A stretch of 64,000 nucleotides of DNA from Alteromonas australica. Its GTDB lineage: Bacteria; Pseudomonadota; Gammaproteobacteria; Enterobacterales; Alteromonadaceae. Position numbers and translations under genes: made by a program. The stretch spans positions 3,100,001-3,164,000 of the forward strand of contig NZ_CP008849.1 of the NCBI RefSeq assembly GCF_000730385.1. Direction: 5' to 3'. Positions 8,498 through 18,173 of this stretch are shown piece by piece (position 1 is the stretch's first letter; every line of letters starts with the position of its first letter). The notes under the pieces were generated by a model. That model searched no databases and was not told where the DNA came from. It was given only the letters and a program-made list of their open reading frames with translations.

Positions 8498-9625
8498 ATG
8501 AAATCTTACTTTGCCAAACACCTGTTTGACGGCTTTTCATTTCATTCAAACGTGCGTTTTGAAGTGAGTAACAACCGAGTGACCGCTTTCAGCTCGGACA
8601 GTGAAGATGATAGCAATGCTGAGGTCATCCATGAGCTAGTCATACCCGCCATGGTAGATGTTCAGGTAAACGGTGGAGGCGGCGTTCAGTTTAACGAAAC
8701 GCCTACACTGTGTACGCTTCAGCAAATGGCAGAAGCCTTCTTAAAAGTGGGTACGGGCAGCTTAATGCCAACCATTATCACTGACGACATCGACGTTATG
8801 AATAAAGGCGCTGATGCTATAGCTTTAGGTCACAAATGGGATCCAGGTGCTATCCCGGGTGTCCACTTCGAAGGGCCTCATCTCAGCGTAACCAAGAAGG
8901 GCATGCATAGTTCAAAGCACATCCGTACACTTAGCGACAAAGAATTGGCCTTATTTACTCGAAATGATCTTGGTAAAGTCATTGTCACGCTAGCACCAGA
9001 AGCGGTCTCACCCTTAGATATTGAGACCCTAACCAATGCAGGCGTAATTGTGTCTATAGGCCACACGAACGCCACTTCCCAAGACTGCTTTGCCGCTTTT
9101 GACGCAGGGGCTACCGGTGCTACACATCTTTTCAATGCCATGTCACCGTTTACCAGCAGAGAACCTGGTGTGGTTGGGGCCTCACTTTATAGAGACGACG
9201 TCTACTGCGGGTTAATTGTTGACCATCATCACGTTCATCTTGTGTCAGCAAAGCTAGCGATAAAGCTTAAAGGTGATGAACGCTTGATGCTGGTAACAGA
9301 TGCTATGGCACCGGCAGCGAGTGACGTCGACCACTTTGTGTATCAAGGCGTTAAAGTCATGCGTAAAAATGATGCATTACGTCTTAACGACGGTACCTTG
9401 GCGGGTTCACTTTTAACCATGGAAAAAGCCATACAGCATACGCATTTCGACCTAAGCGTTGACCTGCTCGCCACGCTTCGAATGGCAACGTCTACCCCCG
9501 CTGCGTTCATTAATTGCGAAGAGAATATTGGAACGCTGCGCACAGGTGCTATCGCTAATTTCTTAACGTTGAGTAAGGAGCTAAAAGTGACTCGCTGTTG
9601 GCGCAACGGCGAGCTTGTTTGTTGA
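8498..9625 (+). CDS. nagA: N-acetylglucosamine-6-phosphate deacetylase
   Basis: A 375-residue amidohydrolase that removes acetate from GlcNAc-6-P in the cytoplasm. The metal and catalytic residues of NagA are visible at the expected spacing: Glu125 in GVHFEGPHL, His189 in SIGHTNA, His210 in GATHLFNAMSP and the catalytic Asp268 in LVTDAMAP. The VDVQVNGGGG motif near residue 55 and the VDHHHVH substrate loop are also present. Length is close to that of E. coli NagA (about 382). It is the fourth gene of the nag operon, two bases after nagB-II, and feeds glucosamine-6-P to that deaminase. Confidence 0.95.
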   Translation: MKSYFAKHLFDGFSFHSNVRFEVSNNRVTAFSSDSEDDSNAEVIHELVIPAMVDVQVNGGGGVQFNETPTLCTLQQMAEAFLKVGTGSLMPTIITDDIDVMNKGADAIALGHKWDPGAIPGVHFEGPHLSVTKKGMHSSKHIRTLSDKELALFTRNDLGKVIVTLAPEAVSPLDIETLTNAGVIVSIGHTNATSQDCFAAFDAGATGATHLFNAMSPFTSREPGVVGASLYRDDVYCGLIVDHHHVHLVSAKLAIKLKGDERLMLVTDAMAPAASDVDHFVYQGVKVMRKNDALRLNDGTLAGSLLTMEKAIQHTHFDLSVDLLATLRMATSTPAAFINCEENIGTLRTGAIANFLTLSKELKVTRCWRNGELVC

Positions 9626-9748
9626 GTAAGCACCCGAAATGAAAAGCCTGTTGTTTTATAAATAACAAGCAAGACGTACTTTGAAAAATTAAACATTATG
9701 TAAGCAAGACAATACAGCGAAATAAAAACATTATAAGAAGGAAACGTG

Positions 9749-11065
9749 ATGCAAACTGCAGTTAAGCCCCCCCCGTCAACAATGCTCCCCATGGTGATAA
9801 TAGGCACATTGTTTTTCGTTTTTGGTTTTATCACATGGTTGAATGGAGCACTCATCCCCTTCTTGCAAATTGTTTGCAATTTGAACGGAGCAGAGGCACT
9901 GCTAATCGCGTTTAGTTTTTATATCGCGTATGTTGTTATGGCGCTTCCTATGTCATTCGTGCTTAATAAGTTGGGCTATAAAAATGCCATGACTTTTGGG
10001 CTTTTATTGATTGCTGCAGGTTGCTGTTTATTTGTTCCTGCCGCTAAAACGCAAACATTCATATTGTTTATCACAGCTCAATTCGTTGTCGGTTCTGGGT
10101 TAACTATCTTACAAACTGCATCGAACCCGTATTTGGTAAAAATTGGGCCGTCAGAAAGTGCGGCCGCAAGAATATCAATTATGGGACTCCTGAATAAAGG
10201 GGCAGGTTGGCTCGCACCTATGGTGTTTATTGCTCTTGTGCTCGGAGACTTATCAGGTATCACCGAACAAAGTATTGCTGCCCTGCCAGAAGCTGAACGT
10301 AGTGCACAAATACAACAGTTAGCGCAAAGTCTTATCATGCCCTACTTAGGCATGGCCGCAGCGTTAGTATTGCTTGCAATAGCGCTAAGTTTTTCAGGCT
10401 TGCCTGAACTCGATCTGGATGTGGAGGATAAAAAACTCGCAGAACGCGAAAAAAGCAAAGGCTCGGTATTACAATTCCCTCAACTCGTATTAGGTGTGAT
10501 TGCGCTTTTTTGTTATGTGGGTGTTGAGGTTATTGCAGGGGATACTATTGGCCTAGCGGGCTCACAATTAGGCGTGCCCGGAGCACTTGGTCTTACTTCC
10601 TATACCATGTTTTTTATGGTTGTCGGGTATAGCCTAGGTTTAGTACTAGTGCCGAGAGTCTGCACACAGCACCAATTACTCACTCTTTCTTCGGTTTTGG
10701 GTATTGCTCTGTCCATCGGTATACCTTTCACTAACGCTGAAAGTCATTTCTTTGCGAGTGTTTTATGGGGCTGGACTGGTATTACAACGCTACCAGACCC
10801 TATCACCTTTATCGCACTATTGGGTCTTGCTAACGCCATTGTTTGGCCTGCTGTTTGGCCTTTAGCATTAGAAGGGCTAGGTAAATTCACCGCGCGCGGT
10901 TCTGCACTTTTGATAATGGGCATAGCCGGAGGAGCAATTATTCCGTTACTCTTCGGGTTTGCGGCTGATCACTTTGGCGTTTTAAATGCTTACTGGACAA
11001 CGATACCTTGCTATGCATTTATTCTTTTTTACGCTCTGAAGGGGTGGCGCCTAAGAGAATGGTGA
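9749..11065 (+). CDS. nagP: GlcNAc transporter, MFS sugar permease (NagP)
   Basis: A 438-residue major facilitator of the FucP/NagP group with about 12 membrane segments. Typical features are the N-terminal VFGFITWLNGALIPFLQ, the helix LTILQTASNPYLVKIGPSES and the late IVWPAVWPLALEGLGKFT followed by a Gly-rich GIAGGAIIPLLFG. NagP carries GlcNAc through the inner membrane, probably by proton symport. The ATG at 9749 is chosen over the GTG at 9746 because AAGGA ends 6 bases in front of it. A 120-bp gap after nagA contains no NagR-type site, so it is either read through from the operon or has its own promoter. Confidence 0.9.
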   Translation: MQTAVKPPPSTMLPMVIIGTLFFVFGFITWLNGALIPFLQIVCNLNGAEALLIAFSFYIAYVVMALPMSFVLNKLGYKNAMTFGLLLIAAGCCLFVPAAKTQTFILFITAQFVVGSGLTILQTASNPYLVKIGPSESAAARISIMGLLNKGAGWLAPMVFIALVLGDLSGITEQSIAALPEAERSAQIQQLAQSLIMPYLGMAAALVLLAIALSFSGLPELDLDVEDKKLAEREKSKGSVLQFPQLVLGVIALFCYVGVEVIAGDTIGLAGSQLGVPGALGLTSYTMFFMVVGYSLGLVLVPRVCTQHQLLTLSSVLGIALSIGIPFTNAESHFFASVLWGWTGITTLPDPITFIALLGLANAIVWPAVWPLALEGLGKFTARGSALLIMGIAGGAIIPLLFGFAADHFGVLNAYWTTIPCYAFILFYALKGWRLREW

Positions 11066-11158
11066 TTTAGGCGACGAGGTTGTGGGTTTACCATACGCTT
11101 AAGTGTTATTCTTTAAAGACGTGTTTAATACCGGTGATGTCGGACCCCATATTCAACA

Positions 11159-12007
11159 ATGAAACAGCTTTCTTTAGATACCTTGCGCACCTTTGTTAGC
11201 GTTATTGAGCTTGGAGGCTACGCCAAAGCGGGCGACTTTTTAGGTCGCTCTCAACCCGCTATTAGCTTGCAAATTAAAAAGCTTGAGTCGCAATTAGACC
11301 GAAAGCTATTTACCAAAGTAGGTCAGCGCCATGTTCCTAGTGCCGACGGTAATTGGCTTTACCCAAAAGCCAAAGAATTGCTAGAGCTTAACGACAATAT
11401 CTTTAAAAGCCTAACACCTGCCCCATTAAGTGGCCGCTTACGGTTAGGCATACCTAACGAATTTGCCTCTACCCTTTTGCCGGGCTTAATTGGGGAGTTT
11501 TCAAAACGTTACCCCGATGTATCACTTGAGGTCACGTCGGCGTTAAGCCGCGATCTACTTCACCCCAGTCAGCGCAATCATTTCGATTTAATATTGGCGC
11601 TGGTAAACCCCAGTGAAGATACGGAAGGGGAAGTGGTACTTGAAGATGAAGTGGTATGGGTAGGTGATGCTAGCCACACACTAGTGGGTAACAATATTCC
11701 CTTGGTACTGGCCCCTGATGGCTGTATGTACAGAAGCCGGGTTATTGAGCAATTAAAGCAGCAAACCTATGCGTGGAAAATTACTTACACGAACGCCGAT
11801 TTAGGGGGCTTGGTGGCCGCTATTCAGCAAGGGCTGGGCATTACCGCCCTCGCCCGCTCTAGTTTGCCGCTAAACCTATCGCCCCTTAACCACCCCAAAC
11901 TCCCTAAATTAGGCAGGGTGAATATCTGCCTATTTAACCAAGACACTCAACACCCGGTTATCAGTAAAACGCTGGCTGAGTTTTTTAAAGCGAGGCTTAC
12001 CGAATAG
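11159..12007 (+). CDS. LysR-family transcriptional regulator
   Basis: A 282-residue LysR-type regulator. The winged HTH is at residues 1-62 (LDTLRTFVSVIELGGYAKAG, then SQPAISLQIKKLESQL), and the effector domain follows from about residue 90 (GRLRLGIPNEFASTLLPGL). The C-terminal half resembles the LrhA/HdfR-like subgroup. No strong ribosome-binding site precedes the ATG at 11159. It is convergent with the M24 peptidase gene and lies 93 bp after nagP, so its target cannot be read from position alone. No function beyond DNA-binding regulation is claimed. Confidence 0.85.
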   Translation: MKQLSLDTLRTFVSVIELGGYAKAGDFLGRSQPAISLQIKKLESQLDRKLFTKVGQRHVPSADGNWLYPKAKELLELNDNIFKSLTPAPLSGRLRLGIPNEFASTLLPGLIGEFSKRYPDVSLEVTSALSRDLLHPSQRNHFDLILALVNPSEDTEGEVVLEDEVVWVGDASHTLVGNNIPLVLAPDGCMYRSRVIEQLKQQTYAWKITYTNADLGGLVAAIQQGLGITALARSSLPLNLSPLNHPKLPKLGRVNICLFNQDTQHPVISKTLAEFFKARLTE

Positions 12008-12036
12008 CCACTAGGGCAACTCAGCCAGCCCATATA

Positions 12037-13317
12037 TTATGCTTGCAGTGGCATAAGCTTGCCCAACGGGCTAGCTAAACTGTCTGGTGGAGACGTAAAG
12101 TAAACAGGCGCTTTGTCGGTCATGTACAGGCAATCTTCTAACCGCACGCCGAACTCACCCGGAATATATAACCCGGGTTCGTTAGAAAAACACATGCCTT
12201 TGTTAAGTGGCGTGGTTTCACCCCTTACGAAGTTCACGCTTTCGTGCCCTTCCATACCTATACCATGGCCGGTTCTGTGGCTTAACCCAGGTAAGGCATA
12301 ATTTTTGTCATACCCTTTACTTGCGTAGTATTGGCGAACCGCGTCGTCAACACCACCGGCAGGTGCGCCCACTTTAGCGGCGGCAAAAGCAACATTTTGG
12401 CCCTCGCGTACGGTATTCCACACGTCTTCCACTTTTTGCGACGCTTTGCCAAATACCAAGGTGCGGCTTATATCACTTTGATACCCGTGTACACTGCATC
12501 CGCTATCAAGCAAAATAACAGAGCCTTCTTGAATAACTTGTTTCGCATTGGTGCCGTGGGGGTACGCACTGGCGTCATTAAATAACGCTAAACACCAGGT
12601 GCCACTGCCGCCTAATTTTCGTTGCGCCGCATTCATTAAGCCTTTTACATCAGCTTGGCTCATGCCTTCTTTAAGCTGGCTGAACACATACTCATAGGCG
12701 CGCAGCGTTACTTCATTTGCTTTATGCATTAGGGTTAATTCGGCGGCGGTTTTGTACATTCTACAGCCTAGGGTTACAGGCTCAGCGGGCACAATGTTCA
12801 TATTGGGCAATGCGTTTGCGATCCCCGTAACCACAAAGTAGCGTACGCTACTTTCAAAACCAATGTTACCGCTTGTTATACCGCGAGATTTTAATATTGC
12901 CGATACTACCTCAAACGGGCTTTCGTGCTCTTGCCATACCCGCACATCGTCGCCCACCTTTAAGCTTTCTAGCACGCTGGGCTTTTCAAAAAACGGGGTT
13001 ACCACGGCAATGTCGCCTTTTTGAGGAATCACTAACGCAGTTAAGCGTTCGCTGCGCCACCACTGTATTCCTGAAAAGTAGTCCATGGCTGCGCCGGGTT
13101 CAATTAACAGGGCAGCCATGTTGTACTGCTTCATAAGTTGCTGCGCCTTTTCGATACGCGCCTTTCGCTCTGCAACAGAAATAGGGTTTACCGAGCCTGT
13201 TATATTGCTTAAAGATTCAGTCACATTTTTACCTGAATCACTGCCAGCGGCCATGCCAGCCAATGGCGTCAACGCCAGACTTGCGCCGGTAAACTTCAAA
13301 AAATCACGTTTATTCAT
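12037..13317 (-). CDS. Exported M24-family metallopeptidase (Xaa-Pro dipeptidase-like)
   Basis: A 426-residue creatinase/aminopeptidase-P type protein. The N-terminus NKRDFLKFTGASLALTPLAG resembles a Tat signal with a KR instead of RR pair, so export is likely but the route is uncertain. An N-terminal creatinase-like domain (about 45-190) precedes the pita-bread catalytic domain. Metal-ligand motifs are LLDSGCSVHGYQSDIS (two Asp), RTGHGIGMEGHE (His), FSNEPGLY (Glu) and VRLEDC (Glu). The family cleaves dipeptides or N-terminal residues before proline. DddP (a DMSP lyase) is also an M24 relative, but nothing seen here favours that. The downstream DMT permease gene starts divergently from nothing obvious, so no partner is assigned. 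Confidence 0.85.
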   Translation of the reverse strand: MNKRDFLKFTGASLALTPLAGMAAGSDSGKNVTESLSNITGSVNPISVAERKARIEKAQQLMKQYNMAALLIEPGAAMDYFSGIQWWRSERLTALVIPQKGDIAVVTPFFEKPSVLESLKVGDDVRVWQEHESPFEVVSAILKSRGITSGNIGFESSVRYFVVTGIANALPNMNIVPAEPVTLGCRMYKTAAELTLMHKANEVTLRAYEYVFSQLKEGMSQADVKGLMNAAQRKLGGSGTWCLALFNDASAYPHGTNAKQVIQEGSVILLDSGCSVHGYQSDISRTLVFGKASQKVEDVWNTVREGQNVAFAAAKVGAPAGGVDDAVRQYYASKGYDKNYALPGLSHRTGHGIGMEGHESVNFVRGETTPLNKGMCFSNEPGLYIPGEFGVRLEDCLYMTDKAPVYFTSPPDSLASPLGKLMPLQA

Positions 13318-13359
13318 GGTTGTTCCCTGTCGTTTTTCATTTATCGTTTTTATAAGTGC

Positions 13360-14289
13360 TTAAGCCCACATCACCATAGTAGCGGCTACGCCAATAAGCA
13401 GAAGGCCAATAATCTCACGTTTCGACACTTTATCGTTTAACCAAAAATGTGCCAGCAGCAAGGTAAGCAATACCTCTATTTGACCGAGTGTTTTTACATA
13501 GGCTACATGCTGTAGCGCCATAGCGGTGAACCAACACACAGAGCCCAAACAACTGACGGTACTAATCACCAGAACGGTATGAACATTGGCTAGCATTTGT
13601 TTAAGTATGTTGGGTTTACGAATGAAAATGTAGAGGCTAAGGCCTGCGGCTTGAATGCTTACCACCCAAAGTAGCACCCAGGCTGCCGCCTGTTTAAGCG
13701 GCAAAGCTAATAAGTGCGAGGCTTCACGAACAAAGAGCGACGTAAGCGCAAAACACGCGCCGCTGGCCAAACCAATACACAAGGTTTTTGTGCTTAAGCT
13801 ACGGGTTGCACCCTGTTGAACGCTTTTACCTGCACTTAATACAAATACCGCCACGCCCCCCAGTACAATCCCTAACCAGCCGATAACACTCAAATAGCTG
13901 CCAAAAAACAAAGTCCCTAAAATGCCCGCCACTAAGGCTTCACTTTTTGCCAAGCCTGCACCTATGGCAAAGTTACGCTGCTTAAAAAGCATGACCATAA
14001 ACGATGTGGCGGCAATTTGGAGAAGCGCTGCAAGTATCACCACCAGTACGAAAGAAAGGGAAAACTGAGGCAGTTCTAGCCAGGCTGGCTGAACATTAGC
14101 GTGGCTGTCAAAAGATGGTTGAGATAAATAGGAAAGCAACAGCAGGTACGCTAATGCAATAGGGGGCGCAAATAAAAAGCGCGACAAGGTTACACCTAAG
14201 GTGTCTACCTTATCGCTAAGTTTACTTTGCAGGGCATTGCGTCCGGTTTGGAGAAAAACTGCACCTAAGGTAAATAGCACCCAACTCAC
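13360..14289 (-). CDS. EamA/DMT-superfamily membrane permease
   Basis: A 309-residue membrane protein with about ten hydrophobic helices arranged as two EamA repeats, typical of drug/metabolite transporters. The start is GTG at 14289, supported by GAAGGA seven bases upstream; no ATG is available near the first helix. The C-terminal repeat contains AYVKTLGQIEVLLTLLLAHF, the usual EamA loop-helix pattern. Substrate is unknown: family members export amino acids, nucleosides or other small metabolites. It lies 69 bp downstream of ubiI on the same strand and may be read as the tail of that operon. Confidence 0.85.
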   Translation of the reverse strand: MSWVLFTLGAVFLQTGRNALQSKLSDKVDTLGVTLSRFLFAPPIALAYLLLLSYLSQPSFDSHANVQPAWLELPQFSLSFVLVVILAALLQIAATSFMVMLFKQRNFAIGAGLAKSEALVAGILGTLFFGSYLSVIGWLGIVLGGVAVFVLSAGKSVQQGATRSLSTKTLCIGLASGACFALTSLFVREASHLLALPLKQAAAWVLLWVVSIQAAGLSLYIFIRKPNILKQMLANVHTVLVISTVSCLGSVCWFTAMALQHVAYVKTLGQIEVLLTLLLAHFWLNDKVSKREIIGLLLIGVAATMVMWA

Positions 14290-14358
14290 TTAGCGTTCCT
14301 TCTCTATGTCTTCACTTGTAGGTTGCAAAGAGGGCTTACGTCGTTTCCCGCAAGCCCG

Positions 14359-15531
14359 TTAAAGCCCCATAGCATGCGCTACGAAGGCCTGCTTTACCGT
14401 AGTGAGTTTGTCGGTGGCGGCTAGCCCAACTCCACGAATAAGTTTCTTCACAGGGTCGTTACCGTCGAATAAAAACTTAAACCCGTCCATAGCCGCTATC
14501 ATTTTCACCGCTTCGGTTTTGCGCGCTCGCTCGTAGGGGCGCAAATAACGATGTTGCGCAATGTCTTTTTGACGGTTTAATGATGCAGAGAGTGTGTCGG
14601 CTAAGGCCAATGCGTCTTGCATGCCTAAATTGGCGCCCTGCCCCGCCAGTGGATGAATGGTGTGTGCGGCGTCGCCCACTAACACCACCCCATCTTTCGC
14701 CCAGCTTCGCGCGTAACGCATGGTTAACGGAAAAGTATGGCGCGAGGTCTGTAAGCTAACGTTTCCCAAGGCAGCGTCGCTCGCCACAGTTAGGGCGTGA
14801 CAGAAATCGTCATCGTTGCATTGTTGCAGCTTACTTGCAGCATCCGGTGTCTGCGACCAAACAATTGAACAAACATGCGGGTTAGCCATAGGCAAAAGTG
14901 CTAGCGGCCCTGTTGGCGTAAAGGCTTGGCGCGCAACATTATTGTGTGGATGCTCGGTTTGAATATTGGCCACAATGGCCGTGTGTTCGTAATCACGAAA
15001 GGTAATGGGAAAGTTGGCCTGCTTTCGCACAGAGGAGTTAGCGCCGTCTGCGCCTACTAACAACCTACAACTGATGGCGTCATTATTATCTAGCATAAGC
15101 ATGCTTTGCGACGGCCCCACTAACATGCGTTCAATACTTTGAGTCACTATCGTCACGTTCGCTTGTTGCATTACGCTTTCTGCCAGACCGTTCACTAACG
15201 CGGCATTTTCCGCAATCACGCCTAAGCTGTCGTTACCCATGTCGTCGCAATTAAAATGTATATCACCAAAACTGTCTTTATCCCACACATGCATTGCCTT
15301 GTATGGGTTAACTCTGTCTTGTTGAACAAACTGCCAAACACCGAGTGAATCCAAAGCCTCAATATTGGCCTGATTAATGGCGCTTACTCTGGGGCTTGGT
15401 GTGTCTAACAACGGCACAACGAGAGGGTGTTTGTTTATCACAGCAATACTACATGGGGCATCTTTTAGTGCTGCGGCTAATGTTAAGCCAACTATTCCAC
15501 CACCAATTATTGCTATATCAACATGTTGCAT
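14359..15531 (-). CDS. ubiI: Ubiquinone biosynthesis FAD-dependent hydroxylase (UbiI/VisC-like)
   Basis: A 390-residue flavoprotein monooxygenase of the UbiH/UbiF/UbiI family. The N-terminal dinucleotide motif is AIIGGGIVGLTLAAAL, the middle motif is LLVGADGANSSVRKQ, and the C-terminal FAD motif is LVGDAAHTIHPLAGQG. These enzymes hydroxylate the aromatic ring during ubiquinone synthesis at the inner membrane; UbiI acts at C5. It is the last of ygfB-pepP-ubiH-ubiI, the same order as in E. coli, which supports UbiI for this copy. It is 54 bp from ubiH. Paralogue assignment within the family is from synteny. Confidence 0.85.
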   Translation of the reverse strand: MQHVDIAIIGGGIVGLTLAAALKDAPCSIAVINKHPLVVPLLDTPSPRVSAINQANIEALDSLGVWQFVQQDRVNPYKAMHVWDKDSFGDIHFNCDDMGNDSLGVIAENAALVNGLAESVMQQANVTIVTQSIERMLVGPSQSMLMLDNNDAISCRLLVGADGANSSVRKQANFPITFRDYEHTAIVANIQTEHPHNNVARQAFTPTGPLALLPMANPHVCSIVWSQTPDAASKLQQCNDDDFCHALTVASDAALGNVSLQTSRHTFPLTMRYARSWAKDGVVLVGDAAHTIHPLAGQGANLGMQDALALADTLSASLNRQKDIAQHRYLRPYERARKTEAVKMIAAMDGFKFLFDGNDPVKKLIRGVGLAATDKLTTVKQAFVAHAMGL

Positions 15532-15585
15532 AAAAGCTCTCTCATTGTGTTATTTGTTTTTGCCAATAATAACGGCTTGCTCGCA

Positions 15586-16812
15586 TTAGCTAGCGTGCTT
15601 GGTTTTTACTGAAGGCGCAAAACCTGTGGTTTGTTTTACAAAGCGGCGCTTTAAACTTGGTACAATATTTAACGTTAACAACGCGGCATTTCTTGCCAAT
15701 ACTAATGGGAAATAGGTATTTGAAAATGTGCGCACTAGGGTATCGGTAAGCGCTATGGTATTTTCACGATCCCGCTGGCGGTTTTGCCCATATTCACGTA
15801 ATAGCGAATAGTCGCCTGGATCCTTGCACTGGGTTAGGTGCCCCACTAAGGTGACAATATCTCGTAGCGCCAGGTTAAACCCCTGCCCTGCAATAGGGTG
15901 TAGGGTTTGCGCGGCATTCCCCACCACCACGGTGCGGTGGGAATAAAGGCTGTCTGTCACGCGCAACGAAAGCGGGTAACTCACGCGATCGCTGATGGCA
16001 TTAATGACACCTTGCCTGAATCCAAAGTCTTGTTGAAGCTGGGCCAAAAACTGCTTATCAGATAACGAAAGCAATGCCTTGGCTTTATCTGGGCTGACTG
16101 TCCATACCACTGAAAATCCATTCCCCTTGGCCGTTTCACCGTTAATACTGCTGTCGAAGGGTAAAAACGCTAACGGCCCGTTGGGGGTAAAACGTTCGTA
16201 AGCTTTGTTATTATGTGGCAGTTGGGTATGTACATTGGCCACCACGGCCACTTGGTTGTAAGGGGTTTGCGTTCGGCTAATTCCCACTTGTTCAATGAGT
16301 GAAGATTGCCCCCCGTCGGCCATTATCACCAGTTTGGCTTGCCAACACTCGCCAGAATCCAATGTCACCTGCGCATCATTGGCAGTTCGCTCAATGGCAA
16401 ACACGCTAGCGGGTGCAATATGGGTAATGCCTTCACTGGTAGTGTGCTGTTCAACTAACGACGCTAATGCCGATAGCGACACCACTTGCCCAAATGCATC
16501 TAAATTGAAGTCGTTACAGTGCAGCTGAGTCATGCCCAGCCACCCTTTATCGCTAACTTCAATGTGCTCTATTTTACCGGGGTTTTGCTGAGCTAAGTCG
16601 TGCAGTGGCACGCCCATCGCGGTTAATTCATTGACGGTGCGCTTTGCCAGGGCAATAACTCGCTTATCTTCACGAGGATGAATACCGTCGGTTTGTGCGC
16701 TATCTTGGGCATCAACCAATACCACCGAGAAACCGGTAAGTTGGCTAAGCCCCTTGGCCAACACAGTACCTACAATACCGCCACCCACTATCACTATGTC
16801 AGTTTGATTCAC
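15586..16812 (-). CDS. ubiH: 2-octaprenyl-6-methoxyphenol hydroxylase (UbiH)
   Basis: A 408-residue FAD-dependent ring hydroxylase of ubiquinone biosynthesis. It carries IVGGGIVGTVLAKGLSQL at the N-terminus, VIMADGGQSSLIEQVG in the middle and VVVGNAAQTLHPIAGQGF near residue 290. Note GNAAQ, as in UbiH, where UbiI has GDAAH. Its start is three bases after the pepP stop, so the two are translationally linked as in E. coli. Acts on 2-octaprenyl-6-methoxyphenol (C1 hydroxylation) with O2 and NADPH. The motif difference plus gene order make the UbiH call good. Confidence 0.88.
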   Translation of the reverse strand: MNQTDIVIVGGGIVGTVLAKGLSQLTGFSVVLVDAQDSAQTDGIHPREDKRVIALAKRTVNELTAMGVPLHDLAQQNPGKIEHIEVSDKGWLGMTQLHCNDFNLDAFGQVVSLSALASLVEQHTTSEGITHIAPASVFAIERTANDAQVTLDSGECWQAKLVIMADGGQSSLIEQVGISRTQTPYNQVAVVANVHTQLPHNNKAYERFTPNGPLAFLPFDSSINGETAKGNGFSVVWTVSPDKAKALLSLSDKQFLAQLQQDFGFRQGVINAISDRVSYPLSLRVTDSLYSHRTVVVGNAAQTLHPIAGQGFNLALRDIVTLVGHLTQCKDPGDYSLLREYGQNRQRDRENTIALTDTLVRTFSNTYFPLVLARNAALLTLNIVPSLKRRFVKQTTGFAPSVKTKHAS

Positions 16813-16815
16813 CTG

Positions 16816-18129
16816 CTATGCGCCCTTCATTAATGCTTCTATGGCGTCCACCGTTTTGGGTACATCGGCAGTAAGTACATCAACACCGGTAGCGGTTACC
16901 ACCACGTTGTCTTCAATTCTTACCCCAATACCTTTGTATTGTTCATCTACATCTAGGTGGCTGCCGATATAAATACCCGGTTCTATGGTCAATACCATGC
17001 CGGGTTTCAAGGGTCTGTCTTGGCCATCAATTTTGTAGTCGCCCACATCATGTACGTCTAACCCCAAGAAATGACCCACACCATGCATATAAAACTGTCG
17101 CCAGGTTTCTTGCTGAAGGTTTTCTGCAATAGTGCCGCCAAGCAATCCTAGCGACACCAAGCCTTCTGTTATTACCTCGGCACTTTGTTGCATGGCTTCG
17201 CCTAGGGTGCTGCCTGGCCCCAGCGTGGTTAGTACTGCTTCCTGTGCTTTTAGCACCCATTCATAAATGTCTCTTTGGGGTTTGCTAAATGTCCCGTTGG
17301 CAGGAAAAGTGCGCGTAATATCTGCAGCATAGCCTTGGTATTCACACCCCGCATCCACCAGTACCAGGTCGCCGTCTTTAATTTGCGCGCTGTTTTCGGT
17401 GTAATGCAAGATACATCCGTTTTCCCCACTTCCCACTATGGTGCTATAAGCTGGGGTGCGTGCACCTTGCATGGCAAAACTATGGTGCAGCTCCGCTTCT
17501 AGGTGATATTCATAGCAGCCAGGCTTTACAAATTGCATGGCACGTTTATGTGCCGCAGCAGATATTCGACCTGCCGTTTTCATCACTGCCACTTCGCATG
17601 CCGACTTAAATACACGCATTTCATGCAACATGGGCCGGGTGTCATGCATGCTATAAGGCGCGAGTGACGCTTTAGGCGCCTCACGCAATGCTTGTAATGC
17701 ATCAAGCACAAGTGCATCGGCTTGTTTATTTTCGCCCAATGCAAAATAAAGGTTGTCGTGACCTAGCAATGTTTCAAGTAATGCTTCGTTTAATTCAGAC
17801 AACTCAAACGCTTCATCTAAGCTAAATACCGATAACGCTGCCTCTGCACCTACCCGTCGCCCTTGCCATACTTCAGCGTCGGGATCTTTATCTTGCACCA
17901 CCATCGCACGGTAGCTTTCGCCATAGCGTGGGTGATTTGATAGCAGAAGCCATGCCTCTGGTTCGTGAAATCCAGTGAGATACCAAAAGTCGCTATTTTG
18001 GCGAAACACATATTCGGTATCTCGACTGCGAGTTACCACTGATGCCGCGGGCACTAAGCACACGCTATTAGGTAAGCACTGAGCTAATAACCTATCTTGG
18101 CGAGCAATAAACTCTTGCGCACTAATCAT
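16816..18129 (-). CDS. pepP: Xaa-Pro aminopeptidase P
   Basis: A 437-residue cytoplasmic M24B metallopeptidase that removes an N-terminal residue preceding proline. The AMP_N domain (about 1-135, with FRQNSDFWYLTGFHEPEA) is followed by the catalytic domain. Dinuclear manganese ligands are in LVDAGCEYQGYAADITRTF (two Asp), HGVGHFLGLDVHD (His), LTIEPGIYIG (Glu) and VRIEDN (Glu). Length equals that of E. coli PepP (about 440). It lies between ygfB and ubiH, the conserved gammaproteobacterial order. Confidence 0.94.
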   Translation of the reverse strand: MISAQEFIARQDRLLAQCLPNSVCLVPAASVVTRSRDTEYVFRQNSDFWYLTGFHEPEAWLLLSNHPRYGESYRAMVVQDKDPDAEVWQGRRVGAEAALSVFSLDEAFELSELNEALLETLLGHDNLYFALGENKQADALVLDALQALREAPKASLAPYSMHDTRPMLHEMRVFKSACEVAVMKTAGRISAAAHKRAMQFVKPGCYEYHLEAELHHSFAMQGARTPAYSTIVGSGENGCILHYTENSAQIKDGDLVLVDAGCEYQGYAADITRTFPANGTFSKPQRDIYEWVLKAQEAVLTTLGPGSTLGEAMQQSAEVITEGLVSLGLLGGTIAENLQQETWRQFYMHGVGHFLGLDVHDVGDYKIDGQDRPLKPGMVLTIEPGIYIGSHLDVDEQYKGIGVRIEDNVVVTATGVDVLTADVPKTVDAIEALMKGA

Positions 18130-18173
18130 ATTATTGGCCTTATCACGCTACGTTAATGGTCTTGGGTTGGTAT

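Noticed and set aside
9343-9879. 178-codon open frame on the minus strand
   Set aside because: Antisense to nagA and the start of nagP, both well supported; no recognisable domain.
12037-13317. DddP-type DMSP lyase
   Set aside because: DddP is an M24 relative found in marine bacteria, but only general Xaa-Pro peptidase motifs are visible and no DMSP genes are near.
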